DNA from: JAOPZW01 sp963788935
GTDB lineage: Bacteria; Actinomycetota; Thermoleophilia; Solirubrobacterales; Solirubrobacteraceae
Assembly: GCA_963788935.1 (NCBI GenBank)
Contig: CAWBIM010000004.1
Location: forward strand, 1,302,001-1,366,000
Length of the DNA stretch: 64,000 nt
Direction of reading: 5' to 3'
This document shows positions 30,667 to 39,488 of this stretch, one piece after another. Numbering within the stretch: the stretch's first letter is position 1; every line of letters starts with the position of its first letter. The position numbers and the translations under genes are program-made. Under the pieces are notes generated by a model that was given only the letters and a program-made list of their open reading frames with translations, was not told the origin of the DNA and made no database searches.

Positions 30667-32392
30667 ATGACCGCCCGCCTCGTCTCCCTCAACGTCGGCC
30701 GGCCGCGCGACGTGGCCTGGCAGGGCAAGACCGTGCGCACGGCGATCTGGAAGGCGCCGGTCACCGGGCCGCGGATGGTCCGGCGGATCAACATCGACGG
30801 CGACGACCAGGGCGACCGGCTGGCGCACGGAGGCGAGCACCGCGCGGTGTTCGTCTACCAGCTCGACTCCTACCGCTACTGGGAGCGCGAGCTCGGCCGC
30901 GACGACCTGACCCCGGGCCAGTTCGGCGAGAACTTCACCGTCGAGGGGCTGGCCGACGACGAGGTCTGCATCGGCGACCGCTACCGCGTCGGGGCGGCGC
31001 TGTTCGAGGTCACCCAGCCGCGCGTCACCTGCTACCGCGTCGGCATCCGGATGGACGAGCCGGCGATGCCCTCGCTGCTCGTCGCCCACCACCGGCCCGG
31101 CTTCTACCTGCGCGTGCTCGAGGAGGGCGAGGTGCAGGCGGGCGACACGATCGAGAAGATCGCCGACGGCCCCGAGCGGCTGACGATCGCGCAGGTCGAC
31201 GCCCTCCTCTACCTGCCCGGCAAGTCGCGCGCGCTGCTCGAGCGGGCGCTGCGCGTGCCGGCGCTCAGCGAGGGCTGGAAGGGCAGCTTCCGCGACCTGC
31301 TCGCCCGCGCCGACGACGGCGCGGCGGCACCCGCGTGGGCGGGCTTTCGCCCGATGCGCGTCGCGGAGGTCCGGGCCGAGAGCGCGACGATCGCCTCGCT
31401 GCGCCTCGTGCCCGACGGCGACGACGCGCCGGAGCCCGCGGCCGCGGCCGGCCAGTACCTGACGGTGCGCGTGCCGCTCGCGGACGGCGCGGCGCCGCTG
31501 ACGCGCAGCTACTCGCTGTCGGACGTCCCCGGGGCCACGGGCTTCCGGATCAGCGTCAAGCGCGACGGCACGGCCAGCCGCCGGCTGCACGACGCGCGTG
31601 CGCGCCGGGGACGTGCTCGAGGTCGCGGCCCCGCGCGGCGCCTTCGTCCTGCGCCCGGGCGACGGGCCGGTCGTCCTGCTCAGCGCCGGCGTCGGCGCGA
31701 CGCCGGTGCTCGCGATGCTCCACGCGCTCGCCCGCGACGCCGCGCCGCGGCCGGTGTGGTGGGTCCACGGCGCCCGCGACCGCGCCGACCACGCCTTCGG
31801 CGCCGAGGTCGACGCGCTGCTCGCCGCGCTCCCCGACGCCCACCGCGTGGTCGCCTACAGCCGGCCGGCCCCCGGCGACACGCCCGGCGCCGACTACGAC
31901 GTCGCCGGCCGTCTCGACCTCGCCGTCCTCGAACGGGCCGGCGTGCCCGTCGACGCCGACCACTACCTCTGCGGCCCCGACGCGTTCATGCGCGCGATGG
32001 GCGCCGCCCTGACCGCCCGCGGCGTCCGGCCCGAGCGCGTCGCCACCGAGGCGTTCGGCGCGGTCGCGGTCCACCGGTCCGGGATCGTCGGCGACGGCGA
32101 CCGCCCGCCCCACCTCCCCGAGGGACCGGCGGGGACCGGGCCGACGGTCAGCTTCGTCCGCAGCGGCCTCGACGTGCCCTGGGACGACCGCTGGCCGAGC
32201 CTGCTCGACCTCGCCGAGGCATGCGACGTGCCGGTCGGCTTCGGCTGCCGCATCGGGGTGTGCCACAACTGCGAGTCGGGGCTGCTGGCCGGCGACGTCG
32301 CCTACGACACCGCGCCGCTCGAGCCGCCGGCCGACGGGCGCGTGCTCGTGTGCTGCACGCGCCCGGCGTCGGAGCTGACGCTCGACCTCTAG
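30667..32392 (+). CDS. MOSC domain fused to ferredoxin-NAD(P) reductase-type and 2Fe-2S domains (frame-broken)
   Basis: About 575 residues across a net +1 shift near 31600. Residues 1-160: MOSC/YiiM-type domain (LVSLNVGRP, GGEHRAVFVYQLDSYRYWERELGR, GQFGENFTVEG, VTCYRVGIRM). Residues about 220-460: FAD/NAD module (RSYSLSDVPG, after the break VRAGDVLEVAAPRGAF, LLSAGVGATPVLAMLHALA). C-terminus: plant-type 2Fe-2S ligands C-x4-C-x2-C in GCRIGVCHNCE plus a distal C in VLVCCTRP. MOSC proteins bind molybdenum cofactor/sulfur or act on N-hydroxylated compounds; such fusions are known. In frame with the LigD gene but after its stop and a 108-bp acidic stretch. Confidence 0.85.
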
Positions 32393-32471
32393 ACCGATCC
32401 ACCGACCGGCGTCGTCTCGATCCCGCACGCCCGCCCGAGCTCGGTGAGCGGCGTGTTGTGGCCGCAGCGCC

Positions 32472-33020
32472 GCCCGCAGGCTGCAGGCCCACTACGCGGC
32501 CGTCGCCGACGCGATCGACCTCCCGATCATGTACTACAACCTGCCCAGCGCGACGGGCGTCAGGCTCACCGCCGAGCAGCTGCGCGCGCTGCCGATCGCG
32601 TGCCTGAAGGACACCGGCGGCGACGCCAGCGCGGCGACCGAGCTGATCCAGACGGACGGCCCGACGCTGCTCAACGGCTACGACACGCAGACGTTCGCCG
32701 CGCTCGCCGCGGGCGTGCGCGCGATCGTCTGGGGCGTCGCGTCGATCGCGCCCGCGCCGTGCGTCGAGCTGCACCGGCTGCTGATCGAGGACCTCGACCT
32801 CGCCGGGGCGCGCGAGCTGTGGACGCGCCTCTGGCCGCTGTGCGCCTTCCTCGAGGCCCACAGCTACCCGGCCGCGGTCAAGGCGGCCTGCCGGCTCGCG
32901 GGCGACAGCACCGGGCCGGTCCGGGCGCCGCTCCTCGAGCTCGACGCGGCGGCGACCGCCGAGCTGGCGCCGCTGGTCGAGCGCGCGGTAGGTTCGGCAC
33001 GCCTTTCGACCGCTCGCTGA
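32472..33020 (+). pseudogene. Dihydrodipicolinate synthase/KDG aldolase family remnant, 5' truncated
   Basis: Only the C-terminal part of a DapA-family TIM barrel: RRLQAHYAAVADAIDLPIMYYNLPSATGVRLTAEQL, CLKDTGGDASAATELIQ (Schiff-base lysine in LKDTGGD), LNGYDTQTFAALAAGVRAIVWG, ARELWTRLWPLCAFLEAHSYPAAVKAA. About 120 N-terminal residues, including GGTG-E substrate motif, are absent, and no start codon with context precedes it. The 80 bp upstream reads on the minus strand as the tail of some other protein. Fits a KDG aldolase that once accompanied the sugar-acid genes at 36-41 kb, disrupted by deletion. Confidence 0.7.
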
Positions 33021-33030
33021 GGAGGACCAC

Positions 33031-34678
33031 ATGGACAGCCCGGCCGCCGCGACACCCGCCGCCGGGGAGCTCGCGCCCGTGCCGGGGACCGATCCCTGGC
33101 CCGGGCGCCACGCCGCGAACCGGACCGAGCTCGACCCGCTCGTCTTCCTGCGGCGCAGCGCGACGCTCCACCCGGATCGCACGGCCGTCGTCCACGGCGG
33201 CCTGCGGCGGACCTACGAGGAGCTCGACGCGCGCGTCAACCGCCTGGCCTCCGCCCTGCGCGGCCGCGGCCTCGAGCGGCGCGACCGCGTGGCCATCCTC
33301 TCGCCCAACGCGCCGGCGCTGCTCGAGGCGCACTTCGGGGTGCCGGCCGCGGGCGGCGTGCTCGTCGCCATCAACGCGCGCCTGAGCGCGCCCGAGGTCC
33401 ACGCGATCCTCGCCCACTCCGGGGCCCGCACGGTGCTCGTCGACGCCGAGCTCGCCGCGCTCGCCGACGGGCTGCCCGCCGGCGTCGACGTCGTCCCCAT
33501 CGCCGACACCGGCGCGCCCGACGACCCCTACGAGCAGCTGCTCGCCGAGGGCGACCCGGCCGCGCGCGGCGCGCGTGCTCGCCGACGAGGACGAGCCGAT
33601 CTCGATCAACTACACCTCGGGCACGACCGGCACGCCGAAGGGCGTCGTCTACACCCACCGCGGCGCGTACCTCAACGCGCTCGGCGAGGTCGTCGAGGCC
33701 CAGCTCGGGCACGCGCCGCGCTACCTGTGGACGCTGCCGATGTTCCACTGCAACGGCTGGTGCTTTCCCTGGGCCGTCGCCGCCGCGGGCGGCACGCAGG
33801 TGTGCCTGCGCGCGGTCGACGCGGGCGAGATCTGGCGGCTGCTGCGCGAGGAGCGGATCACGCACTACTGCGGCTCGCCGACGGTGCAGATCGGGCTCGT
33901 CAACCACCCCGCCGCGGCGCCGCTCGAGCATCCGGTGACCGCGCTCGTCGCCGCCGCGCCGCCCTCGCCCACCCTGCTGGCCCGGCTCGAGGAGCTCAAC
34001 ATCCGCGTCGTCCACGTCTACGGGCTGACGGAGACCTACGGCCCGCACACGGTCGCGACGCCGCGCGACGGCTGGGACGAGCAGCCGCTCGAGGAGCGCG
34101 CGCGCCTGCTCGCCCGCCAGGGCCAGGGCTACACCGTCGCCGACCTCGTGCGCGTCGTCGACGAGGACATGCGCGACGTGCCCCGCGACGGCGCGACGAT
34201 GGGCGAGGTCGTGATGCGCGGCAACAACGTGATGGCCGGCTACTTCGATGCGCCCGAGACGACCGCGACCGCGTTCCGCGGCGGCTGGTTCCACTCCGGC
34301 GACCTCGCCGTCTGGCACCCGGACGACGCGATCGAGCTGCGCGACCGCGGCAAGGACATCATCATCTCGGGCGGCGAGAACATCTCGACGATCGAGGTCG
34401 AGCAGGTCGTCTGCCGCCACCCGGACGTGCTCGAGTGCGCCGTCGTCTCGATGCCGCACGAGCGCTGGGGCGAGCGGCCCAAGGCGTTCGTCACGCTCAA
34501 GGACGGCGCGGCGCTGACCGAGCGCGAGCTCATCGACTTCTGCCGCGCGCAGATCGCGCACTTCAAGTGCCCCGACGCGATCGCGTTCGGGCCGCTGCCG
34601 AAGACCTCGACGGGCAAGGTGCAGAAGTTCGCCCTGCGCGAGCGCGAGTGGCAGGGGCACGAGCGGCGGATCAACTGA
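33031..34678 (+). CDS. AMP-dependent acyl-CoA synthetase (frame-broken)
   Basis: About 548 residues across one net +1 shift near 33578. N-terminal ligase half: RTAVVHGGLRRTYEELDARVNRLASALRGRG. After the break: ISINYTSGTTGTPKGVVYTHRG (P-loop A3), MFHCNGWCFPW, VYGLTETYGPHT (A5), GGWFHSGDLAVW (A7), DRGKDIIISGGENIS (A8) and the A10 lysine in KTSTGKVQKF. Activates a carboxylic acid to its CoA thioester in the cytosol. Close to medium-chain/aryl acyl-CoA ligases by motif; substrate unknown. Confidence 0.88.
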
Positions 34679-34701
34679 CGCGGCCGACGCCCGAGGAGCC
34701 C

Positions 34702-35124
34702 ATGACCGACGACGACGCACCGCTGCTCGAGTACGCCTTCGCGGCGCGGGTCGCGATCGCGCCCGAGGAGCACGTCGGCCACGGCGAGGGCGACGAGGTG
34801 ATCTTCGTGCCGATCACCGGCGGGACGGTCGAGGGGCCGCGGCTGCGCGCGGAGATCGTGCCGGGCGGCGGTGACTGGATGGTCAAGCGCGGCGAGGTGT
34901 ACGCCGTCGAGGCCCGCTACCTCATGCGCGCGGAGGACGATGCGCTGATCGACGTCGTCAACCGCGGCTTCTGGCGCGAGACGCCGGACGGGGTCTACTT
35001 CCGCCTGTCGCCCGTGTTCCGCACCGATGCGCCGGCCCACCGGTGGCTGGCCGAGACCGTGTTCGTCGGCACGGCCGTGGAGACCGAGGGCGAGGTCCGC
35101 ATCCGGTTCTTCACCGTCACGTGA
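34702..35124 (+). CDS. DUF3237 family protein
   Basis: 140 residues with the DUF3237 barrel: LLEYAFAARVAIAPEEHVG, IFVPITGGTVEGPRLRAEIVPGGGDWMV, VEARYLMRAEDDALIDVVNRGF, WLAETVFVGTA. Function unknown. 23 bp after the acyl-CoA ligase and overlapping the amidase GTG by 4 bp, so part of the same operon. Confidence 0.85.
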   Translation: MTDDDAPLLEYAFAARVAIAPEEHVGHGEGDEVIFVPITGGTVEGPRLRAEIVPGGGDWMVKRGEVYAVEARYLMRAEDDALIDVVNRGFWRETPDGVYFRLSPVFRTDAPAHRWLAETVFVGTAVETEGEVRIRFFTVT

Positions 35125-36539
35125 CCGACACGACCCCGCTGCACTGGTGGACGGCCCGCGACCTGGCCGCCGCGATCCGGCGCCGCGAGCTGTCGGCGCG
35201 CGAGGTCGTCGCCTGGCACCTCGACCGGATCGCGGCGGTCAACCCGCGCGTCAACGCGATCGTGAGCCTGCGCCCCGAGGAGGCGCTGGCCGAGGCCGAG
35301 GCGGCCGACCGGCGGGCGGCGCGGGCGGGCGCGGAGGTCGGGCCGCTCCACGGTCTGCCGATCGCGATCAAGGACCTCGTCGACACGGCCGGGATCCGGA
35401 CGACGTACGGGTCCGCCGCGTTCGCCGACCACGTCCCGGCCGCGGACGACCTCCTCGTCCGCCGCCTGCGCGCCGCGGGCGCGATCGTCGTCGGCAAGAC
35501 GAACACGCCCGAGTTCGGCGTCGGCTCGCACACCTTCAACGCGGTGTTCGGGACGACCCGCAACCCGTGGGCCCTCGACCGCTCGGCGGGCGGCAGCAGC
35601 GGTGGGGCCGGCGCGGCGCTGGCGGCCGGAATGCTGCCGATCGCCGACGGCTCCGACCACGGCGGGAGCATCCGCAACCCGTCGTCGTTCAACAACGTCG
35701 TCGGCCTGCGCCCCACCCCCGGCCTCGTGCCGACCGGCGGCGACGGCGACCTGTGGGACGTCGCGGCGGTGGTCGGGCCGATGGCGCGGACGGTCGGCGA
35801 CCTCGCGCTCATGCTCACGGCGATCACGGCGCCCGATCCGCGCTCGCCGCTCTCCCACGGCGACCCGGCGGCGTTCGCGACCGTGCCGCACGGCGACCTG
35901 CGCGGGCTGCGGGTGGCGTGGTGCCCGGACCTCGGCGGCCTGCCGATCGAGCCGGACGTGCTGACCGTGCTCGACGAGGCGCGGCGCCGTCTGACCGACG
36001 CGGGCGCCGTGGTCGAGGACGTCGCGCTCGACCTGCGCGCGGCCGACCACGCCTTCGAGACCCTGCGCGCGCTCGGCTACGCCGACTTCTTCGCCGACGG
36101 CCCGCCCGAGCTGCGCGACGTGGTGAAGGCGACGATCCGCTGGAACGTCGAGCAGGGCCTCGCGCTCGACGGCGCCGCGGTCGCCCGCGCGCTGGCGGAG
36201 CGCTCCGCGGTCTTCGCCGCGGTCGCCGGGGTGCTCGAGCACCATGACGTGCTCGCCGCGCCGTCGGCCCAGGTGGTCCCGTTCCCGGTCGAGACCGAGT
36301 ACCCGACCGAGGTCGCCGGCGTCGCGATGCCGCACTACCTCGGCTGGATGCGGGTGTGCTCGCGGATCACGGTCTCGGCCCACCCCGTCGCCGCGGTCCC
36401 GGCGGGCTTCACGCCCGACGGGCTGCCGGTCGGGCTGCAGCTCGTCGGCCGCCACCGGGGCGACCGGCGCCTGCTCGACCACGCCGCGGCGTGGGAGGCG
36501 GCCGGCGGCTTCACGGCGCGCCACCCGCCGCTCGACTGA
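35121..36539 (+). CDS. Amidase signature family hydrolase
   Basis: 472-residue amidase (Ser-cisSer-Lys). Catalytic lysine in GLPIAIKDLVDTAG (about residue 83), the Gly/Ser-rich block DRSAGGSSGGAGAALAAGMLPIADGSDHGGSIRNPSSFNNVVGLRP (about 155-200) with cis-Ser and nucleophile Ser. Hydrolyses linear or aryl amides; in this setting it could process an N-carbamoyl or amide intermediate, but that is inference. Last gene of the ligase/DUF3237 operon. Confidence 0.88.
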   Translation: MTDTTPLHWWTARDLAAAIRRRELSAREVVAWHLDRIAAVNPRVNAIVSLRPEEALAEAEAADRRAARAGAEVGPLHGLPIAIKDLVDTAGIRTTYGSAAFADHVPAADDLLVRRLRAAGAIVVGKTNTPEFGVGSHTFNAVFGTTRNPWALDRSAGGSSGGAGAALAAGMLPIADGSDHGGSIRNPSSFNNVVGLRPTPGLVPTGGDGDLWDVAAVVGPMARTVGDLALMLTAITAPDPRSPLSHGDPAAFATVPHGDLRGLRVAWCPDLGGLPIEPDVLTVLDEARRRLTDAGAVVEDVALDLRAADHAFETLRALGYADFFADGPPELRDVVKATIRWNVEQGLALDGAAVARALAERSAVFAAVAGVLEHHDVLAAPSAQVVPFPVETEYPTEVAGVAMPHYLGWMRVCSRITVSAHPVAAVPAGFTPDGLPVGLQLVGRHRGDRRLLDHAAAWEAAGGFTARHPPLD

Positions 36540-36543
36540 CGCC

Positions 36544-37395
36544 TCAGCCCGCGAACGTGCGCGCCGGCAGGCCGCGGACACCGACGTCCGCGGCGTGGAG
36601 CGCGCCGGCCGCCGGCTCCGCCGCCGCGCCCAGCCCCTCGCGCGAGGTCGTGATGTACAGGCGGTCCAGACGCTCGCCGCCGAACGTGCAGGCGGTCACG
36701 CGGCCCGCGGGGACGGCCACCTCCGCGTCGAGCGTCCCCGACGGCCCGTACCGGCGCACGGCATGGCCGTCGTAGAGCGCGACCCACACGCCACCCTCGA
36801 CGTCGACGGTCAGCCCGTCCGGGTGCGCGCCGTCGACGGCCGCGAACGGCCGCCGGTCGTGCAGGCCGGCGTCGGCGTCGTAGGCGAAGATCGAGATCTC
36901 CTGGGTCGGGGTGTCGACGTAGTAGGCCCGCGTGCCGTCGGCGGTCCACTCCAGGCCGTTGGAGATCGTCACGCCGTCGAGCACCCGTGTCGCGGCGCCG
37001 TCCGGATCGAGCCGGTACAGCGCCCCGCCGCCCGGCCGCTCGTCGTAGGCCATCGAGCCGCACCAGAAGCGTCCGTCCGGGTCGCAGCCGCCGTCGTTCA
37101 TGCGGACCTCGTCGCCCGACCACAGCTCGGGCAGCGCGCGCAGGGTCCCGTCGGGATCCTCGAGGGCGAAGCCACGCCGCACGCCGATGACCGCCCCGCC
37201 GCCGCGCCGGGGCCGGAGCGCCGCCGCGACCTCGCCGACGTGCGTGCGCCCGACGCTCCCGTCGGCGCGCAGGTCCAGGACGTCGCCCGCGAGCATGTCG
37301 ACCCAGCGCAGGCCGCCCCAGCCCGGCCACCACACCGGCCCCTCGCCGTGGAACGCGACCGGCCCCGTGACCGCCTCGGCGCGCAGCGCGCTCAT
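36544..37395 (-). CDS. SMP-30/gluconolactonase family lactonase
   Basis: 283-residue six-bladed beta-propeller lactonase. Metal ligands: Glu in FHGEGPVWWPG, Asn/Asp in EVRMNDGGCDPDGRFWCGSM, Asn in TISNGLEWTADG, Asp in GAHPDGLTVDVEGG. Hydrolyses sugar-acid lactones made by sugar dehydrogenases (family). Overlaps the downstream-partner dehydrogenase by 4 bp, fitting a dehydrogenase-lactonase pair of an oxidative sugar pathway. Confidence 0.87.
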   Translation of the reverse strand: MSALRAEAVTGPVAFHGEGPVWWPGWGGLRWVDMLAGDVLDLRADGSVGRTHVGEVAAALRPRRGGGAVIGVRRGFALEDPDGTLRALPELWSGDEVRMNDGGCDPDGRFWCGSMAYDERPGGGALYRLDPDGAATRVLDGVTISNGLEWTADGTRAYYVDTPTQEISIFAYDADAGLHDRRPFAAVDGAHPDGLTVDVEGGVWVALYDGHAVRRYGPSGTLDAEVAVPAGRVTACTFGGERLDRLYITTSREGLGAAAEPAAGALHAADVGVRGLPARTFAG

Positions 37396-38450
37396 CCGAA
37401 CACCAGCGTCGCCTTGACGCCGTCGAAGGCGAAGGCCTCCGCGAACCGGTCGGGCGCGACCCGCAGGCCGACCATCGCCTCGAGCGCGTCGGGCCGGCGG
37501 CGGCGGATCTCCTCGAGCGCCGCGACCGCCGCGCGCCAGTCGTCGGGGTGGGCGTTGACGCTGCCGAGCAGGACGCGATTCTCGAGCACCGCGTCGATGC
37601 CGACGACCGGGCCGTCGAGCGTGACCGGGCGCCGCCGCGCGTCGAGGCCGAGCAGGCAGCCCACGCCGTTGCGCCGCAGCAGCCCGAGCACGTCGAGCAT
37701 GACCTGCGCGTCGCCCGCGGCCTCGACGACGAGGTCGAAGCCGCCGACCTCCGCCGCCAGCGCGGCGAGCGGCACGTCGGCGGTCGAGACGTAGCGGGCG
37801 CCCGAGGCGGCGACGAGCGCGGCGCGGTCGGTCCCCGCCGGGCCGCGGGCGGCCGTCCACACCTCGAGGCCGTCGAGCCGCAGGACGTGGGTGGCGAGCA
37901 TCCCGATCGCCCCCGCGCCGATGACGAGCGCGCGCCGCGGCGCCCAGGTCTGGCGCTCCCCGACGCGGCGCGCGTGGCGGATGCCGCGCACGCACACCGA
38001 CGCCGGCTCGGCCAGGACGCCGAGGCGCCCGAGGCCGGCCGGCACCCGGACGAGCTGGGCCGGGTCCTCGGCCACGACCTCGCGCGCGAAGCCGTGCAGG
38101 GCGGTGATCCCGCGCTCGGTGTAGCGGCCGGTGTCGCACGCGTCGGGCGACGACGCCGCGCAGGCCGCGCACGCGCCGCAGCCGCGGCGGACCGTCGCCG
38201 TGACGAGGTCGCCGGCCGTGAAGCCCCCGCCGTCGTCGAGCACCTCGCCGAGCAGCTCGTGGCCGAGGACGAGGTCGCCGTCGCCGTCGGGCGCGACACC
38301 GAAGGCGCCCTCGGAGATCTCGCGGTCCGTGCCGCAGACGCCGACCTCGAGCGTGCGCACGCGCACGGCGCCGGACGCGCCGGACGGCGCCGCGACCGCG
38401 CCGATCCGCGTCGTGCCGGGCCGGCCGGGCGTCGTGAGGAGCGCCTGCAC
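37392..38450 (-). CDS. Glucose/sugar 1-dehydrogenase-like MDR
   Basis: 352-residue medium-chain dehydrogenase close to glucose 1-dehydrogenase (archaeal/Gdh type). Catalytic zinc region TLEVGVCGTDREISEGAFG and LVLGHELLGEV; structural Cys cluster GCGACAACAASSPDAC; Rossmann loop VIGAGAIGMLATHVLRL; a C-terminal lobe VVGIDAVLENRVLLGSVNAHPDDW that is diagnostic of the Gdh branch. Oxidises an aldose to lactone using NAD(P). Paired with the lactonase. Confidence 0.85.
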   Translation of the reverse strand: MQALLTTPGRPGTTRIGAVAAPSGASGAVRVRTLEVGVCGTDREISEGAFGVAPDGDGDLVLGHELLGEVLDDGGGFTAGDLVTATVRRGCGACAACAASSPDACDTGRYTERGITALHGFAREVVAEDPAQLVRVPAGLGRLGVLAEPASVCVRGIRHARRVGERQTWAPRRALVIGAGAIGMLATHVLRLDGLEVWTAARGPAGTDRAALVAASGARYVSTADVPLAALAAEVGGFDLVVEAAGDAQVMLDVLGLLRRNGVGCLLGLDARRRPVTLDGPVVGIDAVLENRVLLGSVNAHPDDWRAAVAALEEIRRRRPDALEAMVGLRVAPDRFAEAFAFDGVKATLVFG

Positions 38451-38465
38451 GGGCGACGGGGCCGC

Positions 38466-39446
38466 TCAGGCGGGCGGCTCGACGAGCCCGCGGTCGAGGA
38501 GCTCGGCGAACCGCCGCACGGACGCCGCGACGCGCTCCTCCACCGGGCCCATGACCGACCCGCCGAGCAGCGCGACGAAGCTCGACCCGTCGACCGCCTC
38601 GACCAGCGGGAGGACCGCGTCGCCGACGGTGATCCGCGCCCCGGGCGCCGCGCGCTCGATCAGGGCGACGACCTCCGCCACCGTCAGGTCTGCGCCGTCG
38701 AGGTCGTGGACCGTGGCGTCGTCGTGCGCCAGCAGCGCGGAACGGGCGAACGCCTCGCCCGTGTCCATCGTGTGCTGCAGCTGGATGCGCCCGCCGAACG
38801 GGATCTCGTACGGGCGGCCGGCAGCGGCGGCGACCATCGCGATCGTCGGCGCGCTCGTGACGCCCTGGTCGCGGCCCGGGCCGAAGACCGTGTGCGGCCG
38901 CAGCCCGATCGAGGCGACGCCGTAGTCCTCGAAGTACCGCCGCGCGGCGCCCTCGTTCTCGCGCTTGTAGACGCCGTAGAGCGTCCCGGGCACGTCGTCG
39001 CCGCCGAGCGTCCCGGCCGGCCCGTAGGCCGCGATCGACGAGGCGTAGACGAGCGGCCCGCGTATCCGGTCGGCGCGACGGCGGACCGCCTCGAGCACGT
39101 TCGCCGTGCCGACGACGTTCACGCGCGCGCCGAGCACCGGGTCCGCGCGCACGAAGGGGACCTGCAGGGCGGCGAGGTGGATGACGTGCGTGGTCGCGTG
39201 CTCGTCGAGCACCTGCTCGAGCCGGGCGAGGTCCGTGATGTCGGCGTCGACGTGCGTGATCCGGGCCTGCCGGGCCTCGTCGAGCGCGATCGGGAGCCGG
39301 TGGCGCGCTCCGCCGCGGTCGAGCGCGACGACGTCGCAGCCGCGGTCGAGGAGGCTGCGCATCGTCCAGACGCCGATCGCGCCGAGCGCGCCGGTGACGA
39401 GGACCCGCGGCGCGGGTCCCTCCGGGGTGTCCTGCGGGGTGCCCAT
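38466..39446 (-). CDS. NAD-dependent epimerase/dehydratase
   Basis: 326-residue extended SDR: VLVTGALGAIGVWTMRSLLDRG at the N-terminus, HLAALQVPFVRADPV, SSIAAYGPAG and the catalytic YGVYK, and GPGRDQGVTSAPTIAMVAAAAGRPYEIPFGG. Sugar-nucleotide or sugar oxidoreductase. 15 bp downstream of (before) the sugar dehydrogenase start in the same direction; divergent from the IlvD-like gene, with which it shares a 42-bp promoter gap. Confidence 0.85.
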   Translation of the reverse strand: MGTPQDTPEGPAPRVLVTGALGAIGVWTMRSLLDRGCDVVALDRGGARHRLPIALDEARQARITHVDADITDLARLEQVLDEHATTHVIHLAALQVPFVRADPVLGARVNVVGTANVLEAVRRRADRIRGPLVYASSIAAYGPAGTLGGDDVPGTLYGVYKRENEGAARRYFEDYGVASIGLRPHTVFGPGRDQGVTSAPTIAMVAAAAGRPYEIPFGGRIQLQHTMDTGEAFARSALLAHDDATVHDLDGADLTVAEVVALIERAAPGARITVGDAVLPLVEAVDGSSFVALLGGSVMGPVEERVAASVRRFAELLDRGLVEPPA

Positions 39447-39488
39447 CGGCGGACTCGAACCTACCGTCTGGCTTATCGTCGTCGCGCC

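Noticed and set aside
25128..32392. Complete ergothioneine degradation pathway
   Set aside because: No ergothionase (histidine ammonia-lyase-like) or thiourocanate hydratase in the window; only the later desulfidase/hydantoinase-type steps are suggested.
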